Shown here: positions 12,719-24,097 of the stretch, piece after piece
Layout of the letters: every line of letters begins with the position of its first letter
Numbering within the stretch: the first letter of the stretch is position 1
DNA from: Prosopocoilus inquinatus
Lineage: Eukaryota; Arthropoda; Insecta; Coleoptera; Lucanidae
NCBI GenBank assembly: GCA_036172665.1
Contig: CM069870.1
Span: forward strand, 25,084,001 to 25,148,000
Direction: 5' to 3'
Length of the DNA: 64,000 bases
Program-made: the position numbers and the translations under genes
The notes under the pieces: generated by a model
Databases searched by the model: none
Told to the model about the DNA's origin: nothing
What the model saw: only the letters and a program-made list of their open reading frames with translations

Positions 12719-13544
12719 TAATTTTATAGTTTTGTGCTTGTAACGCGATCGTCACTTGTTTAAGGATTATTGGGGGGTATTCTCATCTCATGATTGAAGT
12801 CGTCTCTAACTAAAACCGTGATTAAAATAAACATAAACGATGCAGCTTTATGCGAATTTCATGAGTAAGAAAATGAGAGAGAATTTAATCATGGCGTTGC
12901 TAAATTAAAGACGAGGTGAGAATGCCGGGCCATTGTTTTTAAGTTTGAAATTCGTTCTCAAATATTTCCGGCCCTTTTTGAATTTTTTCTTGCGTTCTTC
13001 AATTGTTTTTACTTTCAAACATTTCTGTCACTTTTTGACGTTTTTTTGTCGTTGCTGCCGTTATTATTTCTCAGAATTATTCAATTCGTAGGTAAGTATG
13101 TATTACGGTAGTGAAGTTCTAATTATTGTTATTTTTTTGATTTTAAGATCTACAATTCGTTTTGCGTTCTTTTCTTGTGTGTGTACGATCGTCATCTGTT
13201 TTTCTTACTTTTGTCAGCAATTTTTGGTTTCTTTTTGTTTTCTTTTCTTTTCTGTTTGACAAAAACGTTTTTAGTTTTCCTTTTGAATTGCTCATTATTT
13301 TTCAGAAATCAAATACCTAATTAAAATTTCTTTGGAAACTGTGTATCTGGATCATCAAAAATGTCCTTCATTTTTTTTTGTGTTTCTGTCCTATTCTCGC
13401 AAAATGTAGCGATTACCTTTTGTTTCCTCTTTTTCTTTTGTTAATTTTCCTTTTTTTTTTGAAAAAAATTAAATCTATTTCTTTTTTAATTTAAATTTGA
13501 CATTATAGTAACTATTAGTAACTTATAGTAGGATTTAAAAATTT

Positions 13545-13645
13545 TGTTGCAAATCTTTTTTGATTGCAGTGAAAACTTCGAGCAGCCTCTGCAATGTCAG
13601 GTCAAAAAGCGATCGTAGGATGTCGCTGTTTTATCTGGTTATAAT
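13545..13645. repeat. Minimal copy of the 312-bp family at the right side of the hAT element
   Basis: Only the ends of a unit are joined here: GCAAATCTTTTTTGATTGCAG, CTTCGAGCAGCCTCTG, then GGTCAAAAAGCGATCG and ATGTCGCTGTTTTATCTG. The middle (the CAGCTGTTTCAG...CATGCAAGG part) is missing. It may represent the ancestral short form within the element. Confidence 0.6.
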
Positions 13646-13960
13646 AATATGGTTGGTATAATCCTTTCGATAAAGTTCAAGTAAGCAGTTGAAAAATCCC
13701 CTAGATTTTAATTAGTTTTTGCAATTTTTCCCTTTTTCTTTTTTGTTTGAAATTATCCTTAGATTTAACAATTTTTTCCCTACGTTGGCAGCACTGGATC
13801 ATTTAAATCGGCTGGCAAGTACATACATATCTTCTATTGAGCTTAATGTTGCCAATAGTCTTTCGCTTTTCGCTTCAGTAATCACTAAAGTATCACTAGA
13901 AAAAGAATAAATAATTCACTAGGAGTAAATTCCGAAAAGTCGAGTGAAGTGGAATTAAAA

Positions 13961-14243
13961 GGTGCTTTCTTTCGCTCACAAAAACGCGTTTAGATGCAAA
14001 GAAGGACGTTCTTTTGCAAACGGATAAATCTTCACTCTCCTTGAAATCTCAATCCAGAACAGCAATATCTCTTTTCTCTTCGAATCAAAGTATTTTTATG
14101 TTTCGTTTGGACTGAATTGTAGTTATTTGCAGGTGAACTGTCAATCAGTAATTCAAATCTGAGGTGTTTTGTTGCAACAACTACAGAATCCAGATTCAAA
14201 CTATTTGAAACCAGATTCAAACTTTTAAGCGAAAGAAAGTAGC
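13961..14243. mobile_element. MITE with GGTGCTTTCTTTCGCT termini, copy 1
   Basis: The left end GGTGCTTTCTTTCGCTCACA is mirrored by TTTTAAGCGAAAGAAAGTAGC on the right. The interior matches the copy at 28229-28461, including GAACTGTCAAT and GTTTTGTTGCAACAACTAC. It is non-coding. Confidence 0.7.
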
Positions 14244-14925
14244 TATCAGTATTTAAAAGTACTGGGATTGGTAACACTGGCCCCAGTATTAAAAGACCGT
14301 TCAAAATTAGAAATGAATTTCGTTTTGTCAACAAGAAAAACGTGAAAAATGACGATTTGAATATAATAACAGCTTTGGTTATCAGTTTTGCGCTAAAAAA
14401 TAAATATATTAGATGTGATAACGAAAACGTTAAAATGTCATTCAAATAAAGAAAATAAGAAATAAATCAGAAATCATTTCTGACGATGTAAAAATGCCTT
14501 TTGGAACGAAAATTGTCGAGTAGTAACTAAATCAGTGATCACTAAATGAAAAAGTCCGTGGATGTGTCATTAAACCGGTCACAAAATCACTAATTGCAAT
14601 AAAAATTCACCAAATCTAGTGACAAAATCACTAAATTGGCAACAGTAAGTGAGCTGAGATCTGAAGTTTTAAGAGTCGATAAAGGGTGTTGGACACTTGG
14701 AAAATTTTCTTTTGACAGCTGTTTATTTGTCCTGTGTTGAATGATTCTGTCGGAAACAGAATTTGTTTGTTAATAGATTTGTTCCAGCAACAGTTTCTGA
14801 TTATAGTCAGAAGCAGCTGCCCACCTAAGTGATGACCATTTCTAACAGTACTGTCAAGTGTACAACTTTGATACTTCAGAAATTGCTGTTGGAACAAACC
14901 TAAAGTAAGCAACTAATGGCCAGGC

Positions 14926-15058
14926 GCACCAAACACTTAAGCCGAGCTTACATTTAAGTATCGCTTATAATGTAACATTTGAAGTTATACATCTAACATT
15001 AATGTGACTCACATTTTAAGCGGCGCTTAAAGTTAAGCTGACCTTAAGAGTTTCGTGC
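14926..15058. mobile_element. Small palindromic MITE
   Basis: GCACCAAACACTTAAGCCG at the left is the inverse of CTTAAGAGTTTCGTGC at the right. The whole 133 bp folds as an imperfect hairpin built from TTAAG motifs. The 14244-14925 stretch before it has no gene; it holds a hAT-type end (TTGGTAACACTGGCCCCAGT at about 14270) like the one at 3820-3840. Confidence 0.55.
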
Positions 15059-15165
15059 AACTGAATATAATAAAGCTAATTTAAGCAATTTAAAAATCCA
15101 GCAGACTTTGAAACAAAACAAATATGTACCTGGCAATTTTGAGATTTTTTTAATGTTATTGCATA

Positions 15166-15375
15166 CACAGAAAAAAAAAATTGTAGTGAAATCACGTAAA
15201 ATTGGAACCAGATACAAAATAGTAGCAAATATTCGTACAATTGTAGTGCACGACGCTATTTTAATCATAAGATTTACTACAATTGTTCGAATATTTGTTA
15301 CTTTTTTGTACCTAGTTCCGATTTTATTACCAAATACTACAATTGTATTATTTTTTACTATACACTTTTTTCTCT
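15166..15375. mobile_element. Foldback MITE with about 85-bp arms
   Basis: The block AAATATTCGTACAATTGTAG in the left arm returns inverted as CTACAATTGTTCGAATATTT in the right arm. The outer parts pair as well (AATTGGAACCAGATAC with GTACCTAGTTCCGATT). The overlapping open frames on both strands here are mirror images caused by the palindrome. Confidence 0.65.
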
Positions 15376-15572
15376 GTAGTAGTCCAAAAAGTTTGCCGAC
15401 CACTGGATCTAGAACTAGATTTCTTTCTGTGTCAATTTCCACTTGTTTTACAGTAGGATTCAGAAAGGTTACTAGTCGATACGATTTCTGCTTCCACTGT
15501 ACAGGGTGCTAAGTAAATAAGGGTACTTGAATATTCCCTAATAACCTAATTAGGCAGTAATTTACTACATCT

Positions 15573-18095
15573 TAACAGAAACATTTTTTCCTGTCCCTAG
15601 GGAGAGAATGTGATGCAAGTTTTCTCCATAGGGAGTGAATGTGATGGATGGCATACTACTCAAAGAGTTTTCGTTATTTTGACCCTTCTTTCCGATTTTG
15701 AAGGCTGCGTTTGTCATTCCTTGCAGCGCTTGTTCTTCCATTTTCGCTGATTTTATTCGTTTTTTGTGTGTCAAACGATGAACGTCGACGATTACTATTT
15801 TGGAAATTATTTGGATTGGCAACAGTGACACTCGGATTTACTAATCCATTGTAACAAAAACATTTTTTCCTCTCCCCAGGGAGTGAATGTGATGCGTGTT
15901 TTCTCCCTAGGGAGTGAATGTGATGGATGGTATTGTACCTAAAGAGTTTTCATTATTTTAACGCTTGTTTCCGATTTTTAACGCTGCATTCAGCATTCCT
16001 TGCGGTGCTCGCCCTTCCACTTTCGATAGTTTTATTCGTTTTAAACGTAAGTTTGTGCTGTCAAACGATGAACGTCGACGGTTATTATTTTCGAAATTAT
16101 TTGGATTGTCAAGAGTGACACTCGGATTTACTAATCCACTGTAACAAAAACATTTTTTCGTCTCCCCAGGGAGTGAATGTGATGCGTGTTTTCTCCCTAG
16201 GGAGTGAATGTGATGGATGGTATTGGTGCCCAAAGAGTTTTCATTATTTTGACGCTTGTTTCCGATTTTGAACGCTGCATTCAGCATTCCTTGCGATGCT
16301 TGCCCGTCGATTTTCGCTAGTTTTATTCGTTTTAAATGCGAGTTTGTGCCGTCACACGATTGACGTCGACGATTACTATTTTGTAAATTATTTGGATTGA
16401 CAAGAGTGACACTCGGATTTACTAACGCGTACAATTCCTTAATTTATTTACTTTCGTAAGCAGACAGCAGTTTCAATTGCAACAAAATCCATTCTTTCCC
16501 CTCCCCCAGGGAGTGAATGTGACGCGGTTTCTCTCCCTGCCTAGGGAATGTGATGGATGGCATACTAAGCAAAGAGTTTTCATTATTTTGACACATGTTT
16601 TCGATTTCGAAGGCTGTGTTCGATTTTCGCTAGTTTTTTTGTCGTTTTAAACGTAAGTTTGTGCCGTCAAACAATGAACGTCGACGATTACTATTTTGAA
16701 AATGATTTGGATTGTCAAGAGTGAAACCTGGATTTAATAATGCGTATAATTCTTTAATCTATCATGTTGGCTAGTTTTTTTTTTGTTTAAATATTATCGG
16801 CAAACAATATTATCTGAGGACGGAGTTACAATAAACATTCACTCACCATTGGTTAGGTCTCTCATTCCTAATGTTCTTTCTTTCTTTCTCGCTTCCCTGA
16901 CCGCAACAGTCGCTGAAGGTAAACGTCTTAGCCTCGGGGCATCGCATTCCAATTCGATAAGGACCATGCAAATTATAAGTAACCCTTTACGAGTATCTAT
17001 TCAGTAAAATGGAACAGTCCACTCACCGGGGCCGCTTTCCCGGCCCCACCTGCTCCAGCGGCGAATCTAGAAGCTGTAGCTCCCTCATGATGATATTGGA
17101 CACTGGGGAAGTCATCCTCGCACATTGACTTCTTATCTTCGCATGCATTACCCCCCATATTCACCTGTGGATACAAAACCCACCCCTCCCGATGGATATT
17201 AGCATACCTTGCCTCCCGAGCATACGTTCTCAGGATCAGTTGATGCACCGACTGCGTGAGTGTCAAGCACCACTCCGTACCAGTCCAATAACATCATCAT
17301 GTCAGACCTTTCTGGATAGCTCAATGCCATCACCTGGTCAGGAATGCAATCAACCGAGTTCCCACTCACAAAGAATGCAGAATACGGCTAATAGCTTTGC
17401 CGGTACCGTGCTCTTCATCGGCGCTGCTTGCACGCCGCGGCAAGAGCCCCGATACCGTATGCTGGTGCACGGTAGCATTCTCTGGCAACACCCCGGATCG
17501 CGTCCCGGACAATATTCTGCTACCAGAATACCTCCGCCTAACTCATGACTCATGACCCTCAAACCGTATTGCCAATAGTGAGAATGTACCGCCCTAACAC
17601 TTCTGCCAGAACATACCATCACAGGTCATATTCTACAGACACCCTATGAACTAGATCATGCCCGGCAACACACCGCGGCCACCCCGTATATCACCAGGCC
17701 CAACCGTGGCCCCGATTACCGACACGTTTCGCCTTCCGCGAAGCCCTTAGGAGACTGTCGTCTCTGCCGTTTCTTTTCAGCCAAGACTAAACACACGCCC
17801 CCATATCATATTACCAAACTAATAACGTAAACAAATATGCTAGTGCCTCAGAGATATCTCGAGAATGCATAAACTTTCTTAAATTCTAAACTTGTAAAAT
17901 AAATAACTACAACAATCATTTTCGGAAGCAGGCAGCAGTGTCCGTTTTAACAGAAACATTTTCTCACTCCCCAGGGAGTGAATGTGATACATTCTTTATC
18001 CTTAGGGAGTAAATGTGATAGATGTTTTGTCCCCAGGGAGAAGATATAATGGCATATTACCTAAACGGTTTTCATTATTTTGACGAGTGCTGTTG
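15573..18095. repeat. Tandem repeat of about 290 bp, five units, split by a solo LTR
   Basis: Units start near 15573, 15852, 16142, 16479 and 17948. Each begins AACA(A/G)AAACATTTTTTC, then carries two copies of a CC(C/T)AGGGAGTGAATGTGATG motif, and ends GACACTCGGATTTACTAA. Spacing is 279, 290 and 337 bp; the last interval is about 315 bp once the LTR is removed. The units have diverged by point changes and small indels. The fifth decays at about 18095. The open frame on the minus strand (15958-16434) simply reads through two units and is not convincing as a gene. Confidence 0.85.
16765..17914 (+). mobile_element. Solo LTR of a retrotransposon (TGTTG...CAACA)
   Basis: A 1,150-bp, relatively GC-rich block begins TGTTGG and ends ACAACA, so its ends form the short inverted repeat TGTTG/CAACA. 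It is flanked by ATCA at 16761-16764 and again at 17915-17918, a 4-bp target duplication. The tandem-repeat unit next door (16427-16490) shows the empty site, since the sequence on both sides of the insertion aligns with it continuously. AATAAA near the right end (about 17899) suggests + orientation. No gag or pol is present. Length, ends and TSD fit a gypsy- or BEL-type LTR; the family cannot be named from this alone. Confidence 0.75.
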
Positions 18096-18522
18096 CTTTT
18101 GAAACATCGATTTGAGTCAATTCAAACCCAAGAAGAATTATGAATCATTAGAATCAATTTAAAATAATTTAATTGAAAATTTTTCTCCGAGTATCCAAGG
18201 GCGTGCAAAAATTTAGCACTCCTTGGCCAGAGAGATTTTTGCAACGAATCTCGAACCAATCATTCGTAGTTACCAACCTAACTAAATTAAACGCAAGACG
18301 CAGTAAAAGATCTTAAAAAATACGACCAGAGGATGAGGGGATTACGATTAAATTCCTCAGAATAAATTTGGCACCCCCTGGCTTAACTCGAACATACCCG
18401 GACCAACACAATTATTCTTAGCTACCAACTTAAGCAAGTTGAAATCACGGTAGTAGATGCAGAGGTATTCCCTAATTACTTTCCAGCAAAATTCCATTTA
18501 GGTTTTGTAAAGTGCCCTTCAA

Positions 18523-18837
18523 GATGAATCTGTCTGTTAAGTTTGAGAATTTTTCATTCTCTCAGTTTCAAGATTTAAAAAAAAAAAATTTGTAATGAAA
18601 TTCAATTTATATACCAAACTATCACGGCCTTGATCAGTAAATGTTAAAATAAATTACTGGAAAAGCTTTTTCTATCAATCTTTTTCAAAAACGGCTAGAT
18701 TTATTAATTAAATGTCCAGTTTTCACTATCATTGATCAAGGTTGTGTTGATAGTTTCGTATATGTATGTAAATTGAATTATTTACAGAATTTTTTTCAAC
18801 GTATGAAAAATTTACAAACTTCACAGACAGATTCATC
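18523..18837. repeat. Long imperfect inverted repeat
   Basis: GATGAATCTGTCTG (18523-18536) is mirrored by CAGACAGATTCATC (18824-18837). Inner pairs match too: ATTCAATTTATATACCAAAC with TATGTAAATTGAAT, and CCTTGATCA with TGATCAAGG. The element carries outer GTAAAGTGCCCTT, which recurs at about 19165. It is probably a MITE. I see no gene between 18100 and 20030. Confidence 0.5.
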
Positions 18838-20030
18838 GTAAAGAGTATTTTAAAAGACCTAAATATTCCTAAATATTCGAGCATTTTTAAAATAACATGG
18901 GATTTTCTGTTGCGTTTCAAAATGCAGCAGCACCCTGTATAAATAAACTTTTGTTTTAAAGAGTTTCAATTCAAGTTTTCACTTTGCACGCCGTAAAATG
19001 TTCATTAATTATAATTAATTTGGGACTGGCGGGCGCTCCGACATACGTGGCTGTGACTAGTCATAATTCTGCTATACTTTTATAGTGCGCTTTTTGTTAC
19101 ATGCATTATTCAAGATATTAAGTTAGATTTTTGCCAATTCTATATCCAGGAATTAGTACAATGTAAAGTGCCCTTATTTTGGCAGTTTCCTAATTTAATT
19201 CTCCTAATATGGTATACAAATGCTATAACGATCCTTTAACATAATTTTTAAGTTCAAAACGATTTTATTGGCAGGTTTCTTAAAGGCTCAACATAGAAAC
19301 CGATCAAAAATGAGAAAATAGAAAGTCTGTCAGTAGTAATTCATAGTCAGTAGTTAATAGTAACATAAAATGAAAAATAGATATTCTCAATTCATTGTTT
19401 AGATACTTTGCGTATGATTGAGTGATAAGAAAATTAAACTTGTTTTCTCTCTCCTTTTTTTTCTTTAATTTATTTGTCCCGGAATCATCAGTGTTTATTT
19501 GATCCCGCGATAGGTTTCCTCATAAATTTCAGCGCAAACACACGTTTAATCAAAACAACTTACAGCAGACTTGCTGTGTCATTTAAATGTTATGCTGACC
19601 GGTTCAGAAATTCACTGTGATACAACAGATTTTAATGTTACACGATAAGCATCCGTCATGGTATTAAAGCGGGATGTTATTATCGTGAAGGCAGTCTATT
19701 GTCATTGCCTAAATTGAAGAGTGTTTGTTTGTGTACATATCTACCATCAGTGGTAAATAAAATTCGTGCACATTACCGACTCATCTACCAACGTAACGAT
19801 TGTAAATGAATCTATTGATAAAGTTGATTAGCATACATAATTACTGAGCGATTTTTGCCCCACCATTCCTGCTGACGTGTTTTCCAGTCCTTGTTATGTG
19901 TATATCTGCCCTGAACTGTGGATGCCTCAGTACTTCTCCGTGTACCTTTGGCCTAGTTCAGAATTTTCCTGTGATATATTTATTTCCTACTTTTAATTTA
20001 TATAAAACTTATATTTAGTGCGACGATATC

Positions 20031-20075
20031 ATGGATTATATGAAGGGTATATTTTCGTACCTGTCTCTCTCATTG
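20031..20075 (+). CDS. Candidate first coding exon (15 codons, then GTAAGT)
   Basis: ATG in a strong context (A at -3, G at +4) opens MDYMKGIFSYLSLSL and is followed directly by a consensus donor GTAAGT in phase 0. A TATAAAA stands at 20001-20007. Joining 20075 to the CPR acceptor at 31000 keeps the frame: the exon 2 leader reads YTT before the CPR Met, with no stop. It could therefore encode an alternative N-terminus of CPR. It might equally be the first exon of another gene or a chance ORF. In-frame joining has a one-in-three chance of occurring at random. The TATA spacing would put transcription start almost at the ATG, which argues against a normal leader. Confidence 0.3.
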
Positions 20076-20217
20076 GTAAGTTCAACCTTCAACCTATAAT
20101 AATTTATACTTGCCCTCAATATCCTATTTAGAATTACGTACTTTTATATGTAGATCAAGGCCGTTCATCTTGTTCTTATATAGGTAATGCGAGATTACGA
20201 TAGATTTTATCAGATTG

Positions 20218-20690
20218 TACAGGTGTCCCAAATCTCTGGAAAAGTGCAAAAACGCCCCTTTCAAATTCATTCTATTAAGAAAATGTCTTAACAAAAGTCG
20301 TAATTTAAAATTAGTATCAAATATGCAGGTTATTCATAAATTAAATAAGTAACCCACCTAACTTATTATTTTTTGTAATGGAACAAAATATATTTTATTG
20401 CAGTTTCGGTTAGACCTTGAAGAGACGATAAAAATGATATAATATTATGTTTACTTACCTTTATTGTTTATCGAATTGTTTTTAATTTTATGTAAAAAAT
20501 GGATCGTATTTGATCGGCTGCCAGTAATAAGTTAGGTTCGGAACTTATTAAATGAACAACCTGTATATTTGAAAATAATTTTAATTAGCGAGAAATGAAA
20601 ACCTACGGAGCTTTTGTTAAGACGTTTTCTCGATAAAATGAATTTAAAGGGGCATTTTCGTAGTTTTCCAGAGGTTGGGAACACCCTGTA
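20218..20690. mobile_element. MITE with about 85-bp TIRs (TACAGGGTGTTCCCAA type)
   Basis: The left end TACAGGTGTCCCAAATCTCTGG and the right end (inverse TACAGGGTGTTCCCAACCTCTGG) match for about 85 bp, through GCCCCTTT(C)AAATTCATT and GTCTTAACAAAAG. The middle is AT-rich and non-coding. Related left ends occur at about 31674 and 33836. Confidence 0.75.
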
Positions 20691-22442
20691 CACGCAACTA
20701 TTTTATGAATAATTTTAATTAAAGGTGGATACAAGCATAACATTAAAAAAAATATATTTTCACGCTTTGCTACTAATTAAAATAATCATAATAATATGTA
20801 ATTGCTCTTGCTTCAAGGGAGGAACTATAGACTTTAGACGACGATACTTCAAAATATGTATACAGGACTAATGAGTTTTTATTGTTTTTGCTGAATCATT
20901 ACCGTATGTATTATTCAGTAAACGTAACAGAAGTTTCTTTTTAAAGCTCTCTTTATTTTTGTTGATTCTGTCTGTGACGTTAGGATTAAATTATAATTAA
21001 TTGTCGCCGTTCACAACTGACGCAAACAACGTAAGTTAATTATGCCACAAAAGTTAATTAGACCACAAAAAACTCGATTTTTTTTACAACGACTCCGTAA
21101 AATATAATGGGAGAAAACGATTCGATTAAAATTTACTAGGATTGCAAAGAAATCCATTAACGTACAAAATAAAATGCTGTTTATTTAAATTAAAAATTAG
21201 TTTATAATTGTCCAGTCACCTAGTTCTCGAGACTACTTTGATATACACTAACACAGTAGTAGTTTATGACTCTTTGCTCACTTGTAACACTCGCACTTTC
21301 ACTGTCGAGTAAAAACTGTTCAGATTTCGTGCTCGTTTCTGCTTTTATATGTGCGGTGACAACTCACTATCGAAATAGATGGTGTAACAATTTGCAATTA
21401 CATGTAACTTCTTGGTGTTAACAATCAGGATGATCAAACTAGACAAATAGACAATTACGAAAGCCATTTGCTGATCTGTAATTCAGACTAAAAGGTAATT
21501 GAGATGTTCTCATTAACCTTTGTATTCTTTACTTCGTTACTTTTCTATAAACTTAAACCATGACGAAGATTGACCATTACATGGCAATTATATTTTGTCG
21601 ATCTATAAAGCGTTTCATTCTTAATTGGCAGCACAGATTCCTAACGACTATAACTGTCACTTATTAACTTTCAAAATTCTCCTATATTGCTATGCTTTTT
21701 TTAAATACGCAATAGTATTTTCGAGTGATTGCTCAGGAGCGCTCTCAAAGTATCTCCATCTTGTTTTAACCTCATATAAAAACAAAGAGGATGGAGATAC
21801 TCTCAAAGTGTTCTAGAGCTGTCAGTCGAAAACTCTATGAGGTATGTTTTGTTTTATAATATAAGCATAACCTGTTTGTTTGGACGTGTTAGAATTGTTC
21901 TTTTTGAACTCAACGCCCTCTAGTTAATGTTTTACACTCGAAATAGTTAACCAGAAACCAACCAGGAAACAACGGTAAAAACACCGGCAGTTTGGAGCAT
22001 TCTTAAATAAATCAGTATTGATAATAATAAAATCTAGTTTATAAAATACCATATTACAACAACTTTCATTCATTAACATGCCCAGAAAAGGGAGAAATCG
22101 TCAAAAAATTCTATATGAATTTTGTCGTTTAACTCAAAGTAATGGATTGCATAATTTTACATTTTTGGTTGGCCATGACAGGAAATTATATGAAAGTATT
22201 TGCAATAAAATTTTTATATTTGTTTTAAAAAATATAATATGAAACTCATACGGGAATCATTATCCCGCGTTAGCGCATATAAAACTGCGCTCACTTGGGA
22301 AAAATGTGTTCCCGCACTAGGTTCGTAAATAACTATTGTAATTAGGTACAAATATATTATCGATTGTGTACCTTTTACATAAAAAAAACCTTCTTGTCTA
22401 AGCGTTATTAAGTTATTTATATTATATATTATAATATATATA
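20691..22442. other. AT-rich stretch, no gene; one short hairpin
   Basis: An imperfect hairpin at 21749-21801 pairs AGTATCTCCATC with GATGGAGATACT across a 29-bp middle part that also pairs in TTGTTTT/AAAACAA. Otherwise no exon-like sequence is seen. Confidence 0.35.
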
Positions 22443-23437
22443 CCAGGTGGAAAGTTTCAAACCCGAACATAGCAAAGTTCCATTGAGAACTACGTTTCTG
22501 TAGATTACTGCTCGCCATTTAAAGATACAAAAATGGTAATGGTATTAAATGAAAGATAAAATTAAGGCCCATGTTATCGTGTTAAAATTATTCCTATTGT
22601 GTTAATACTTTTGAAATAGAAATTACGTTTTTAAAGTTCAAATGAAAAATGTAGTCGCCTTATTATGTCAGATTTGAAGTTTGCAATTCAATAACCAGAA
22701 TTTTGTACAATATGCTTATTCAAAATAAAATTCCATTCATCTGTGTAGCATACTGACGATAAAAAACTGTTACGATTTATTTCTTTGCTCCTGCATTGCT
22801 TCACAAAATACTTTCCTACTATTCTTGTTAATTTCAGTACATGTTGATGGCAACTGAACTTGTGGAATTGAAGTTTTTTTTTAATATTCTTTACAGTTGT
22901 GTGTTACTTATTCTTGAACAGTGTGAAACTTATTTAATTCTTAGTTATATTAAATATAAAACTGATTTAGTATCGACATGTGTCGGTATTGATTGCCCAT
23001 GGCATCATTTCAAGTTTATTGATAGTATCAGAAACAACAGTATTTTTGTATGCAATGACGTAGAATACAATTTTCATTCTAATAAAGAAAGAATTGTTGT
23101 AACTTAAACGACGAGAGTACCTACCTATTATTTGCTCTGTACAATAATTCATAATACTTTTTGACTGACGTATAAATTATTTTCCATTAATTGAAACAAC
23201 TGAAAGTTTCAAACCTGACATAGGCGGCTAAATTTTTCGTTTAAAATTTGAAAATTTTATTTATATTCTAAAAGTATTAATATTTAGGAATAATTTTAAC
23301 ACCATAATATTGTCCATAATTTTCTCTTTTCTTTAATACCATTGCCATTTTTGTATCTTCAAACGGCGAGCAGCAATTCACAGAAACATAGTTTTAATAC
23401 AAGTTTGCTATGTTCGGGTTTGAAACTTTCCACCCGG
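22443..23437. mobile_element. 1.0-kb DNA element with about 200-bp TIRs
   Basis: The left end CCAGGTGGAAAGTTTCAAAC and the right end (inverse CCGGGTGGAAAGTTTCAAAC) continue to match through CCCGAACATAGCAAA, TGCTCGCC and CAAAAATGG(T/C)AATGGTATT. The element is inserted in a TATATAC microsatellite-like stretch. The interior has one 88-codon ORF (22841-23107), Cys/Ile-rich, that I do not recognise. No transposase motif is visible, so I call it non-autonomous. TSDs are obscured by the TA repeats. Confidence 0.7.
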
Positions 23438-24097
23438 TATGTATATTATATTATAATATATAGTATATAGATTATAATAATAAGATAATATATAGATTAT
23501 ATTATCATTATTATATTCATGTTTTGGTTGTATTTTGAAAATGTATCATCACATTTTTTTTAGTAACTGTTTAGTTTGTTTGCCAAGTATATAAAACAAA
23601 AAAAAACTAGCAAAATCATGTGGCTTTGCGTTTTAAATTAAAATTGATCCGCAAGGATGTTTACGTTAAAATATGCTACCTGTTTCCGTTAATGCCAGGT
23701 AATCATTATAAATTTATGATGTATTTGAATTAAAAAAAAAAAAAGAAAAACTTGTCCGGCACATGCACAGTATGTATAAATCACTCTTAGTTGATAAACT
23801 CTTCATAGCTCAAGGCTACATGATCAGTAAATTCTGTTTTTTTTAAATTTAAACGGAGTTCAAGTTGACTAAAGTCAAGTTATCTGAAAAAAAAGGTACT
23901 GTGCTGCTCTCCTCCGAAAAGTCGGTTACCTGTCTGCGATCGTTTCTTTCACAAAATTACTTTAAAAGAAAAACTGAGCACCTAGTAATAGTTAATTAGT
24001 TTTCTTACAAATTTCCTATGAAATAATAGTCAAAATATTTAATGTTTTCAAAAAATTTGATGCACCCTGTGGAGTTAGATTTTGTGTTCGTATAGAG

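Larger units (their letters stand above)
11048..13796. mobile_element. 2.75-kb non-autonomous hAT-like element with perfect 8-bp TSD
   Basis: The left terminus is CAGTGTTGCCAAT and the right terminus is TTGGCAGCACTG, whose reverse complement is CAGTGCTGCCAA. The 8-bp sequence GATCATTT stands directly before (11040-11047) and directly after (13797-13804). TIR and TSD together identify a hAT-superfamily insertion. No transposase is present. The outer parts match a shorter sibling at 28658-30440; the middle holds the amplified 312-bp palindromic array. The right part is T-rich on this strand, so the Phe-rich open frames are not genes. Confidence 0.85.

Noticed and set aside
9833..12729. Several 76-127-codon ORFs on both strands with shared peptide AEEAPSRAETAVQRLLEVL
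   Set aside because: They are products of the 312-bp palindromic repeat (a multiple of three), appear mirrored on both strands, and each unit contains a stop.
14032..14445. 137-codon minus-strand ORF
   Set aside because: It overlaps a MITE and the end of a hAT-like element, and its Leu/Phe/Ser-rich content follows base composition.
15044..15512. Overlapping 132- and 134-codon ORFs on opposite strands
   Set aside because: They are mirror images caused by the foldback MITE at 15166-15375.
16997..17622. Three ORFs of 89-118 codons in the GC-rich block
   Set aside because: They lie in the solo LTR, overlap antisense to one another, and have no gag, pol or env features.
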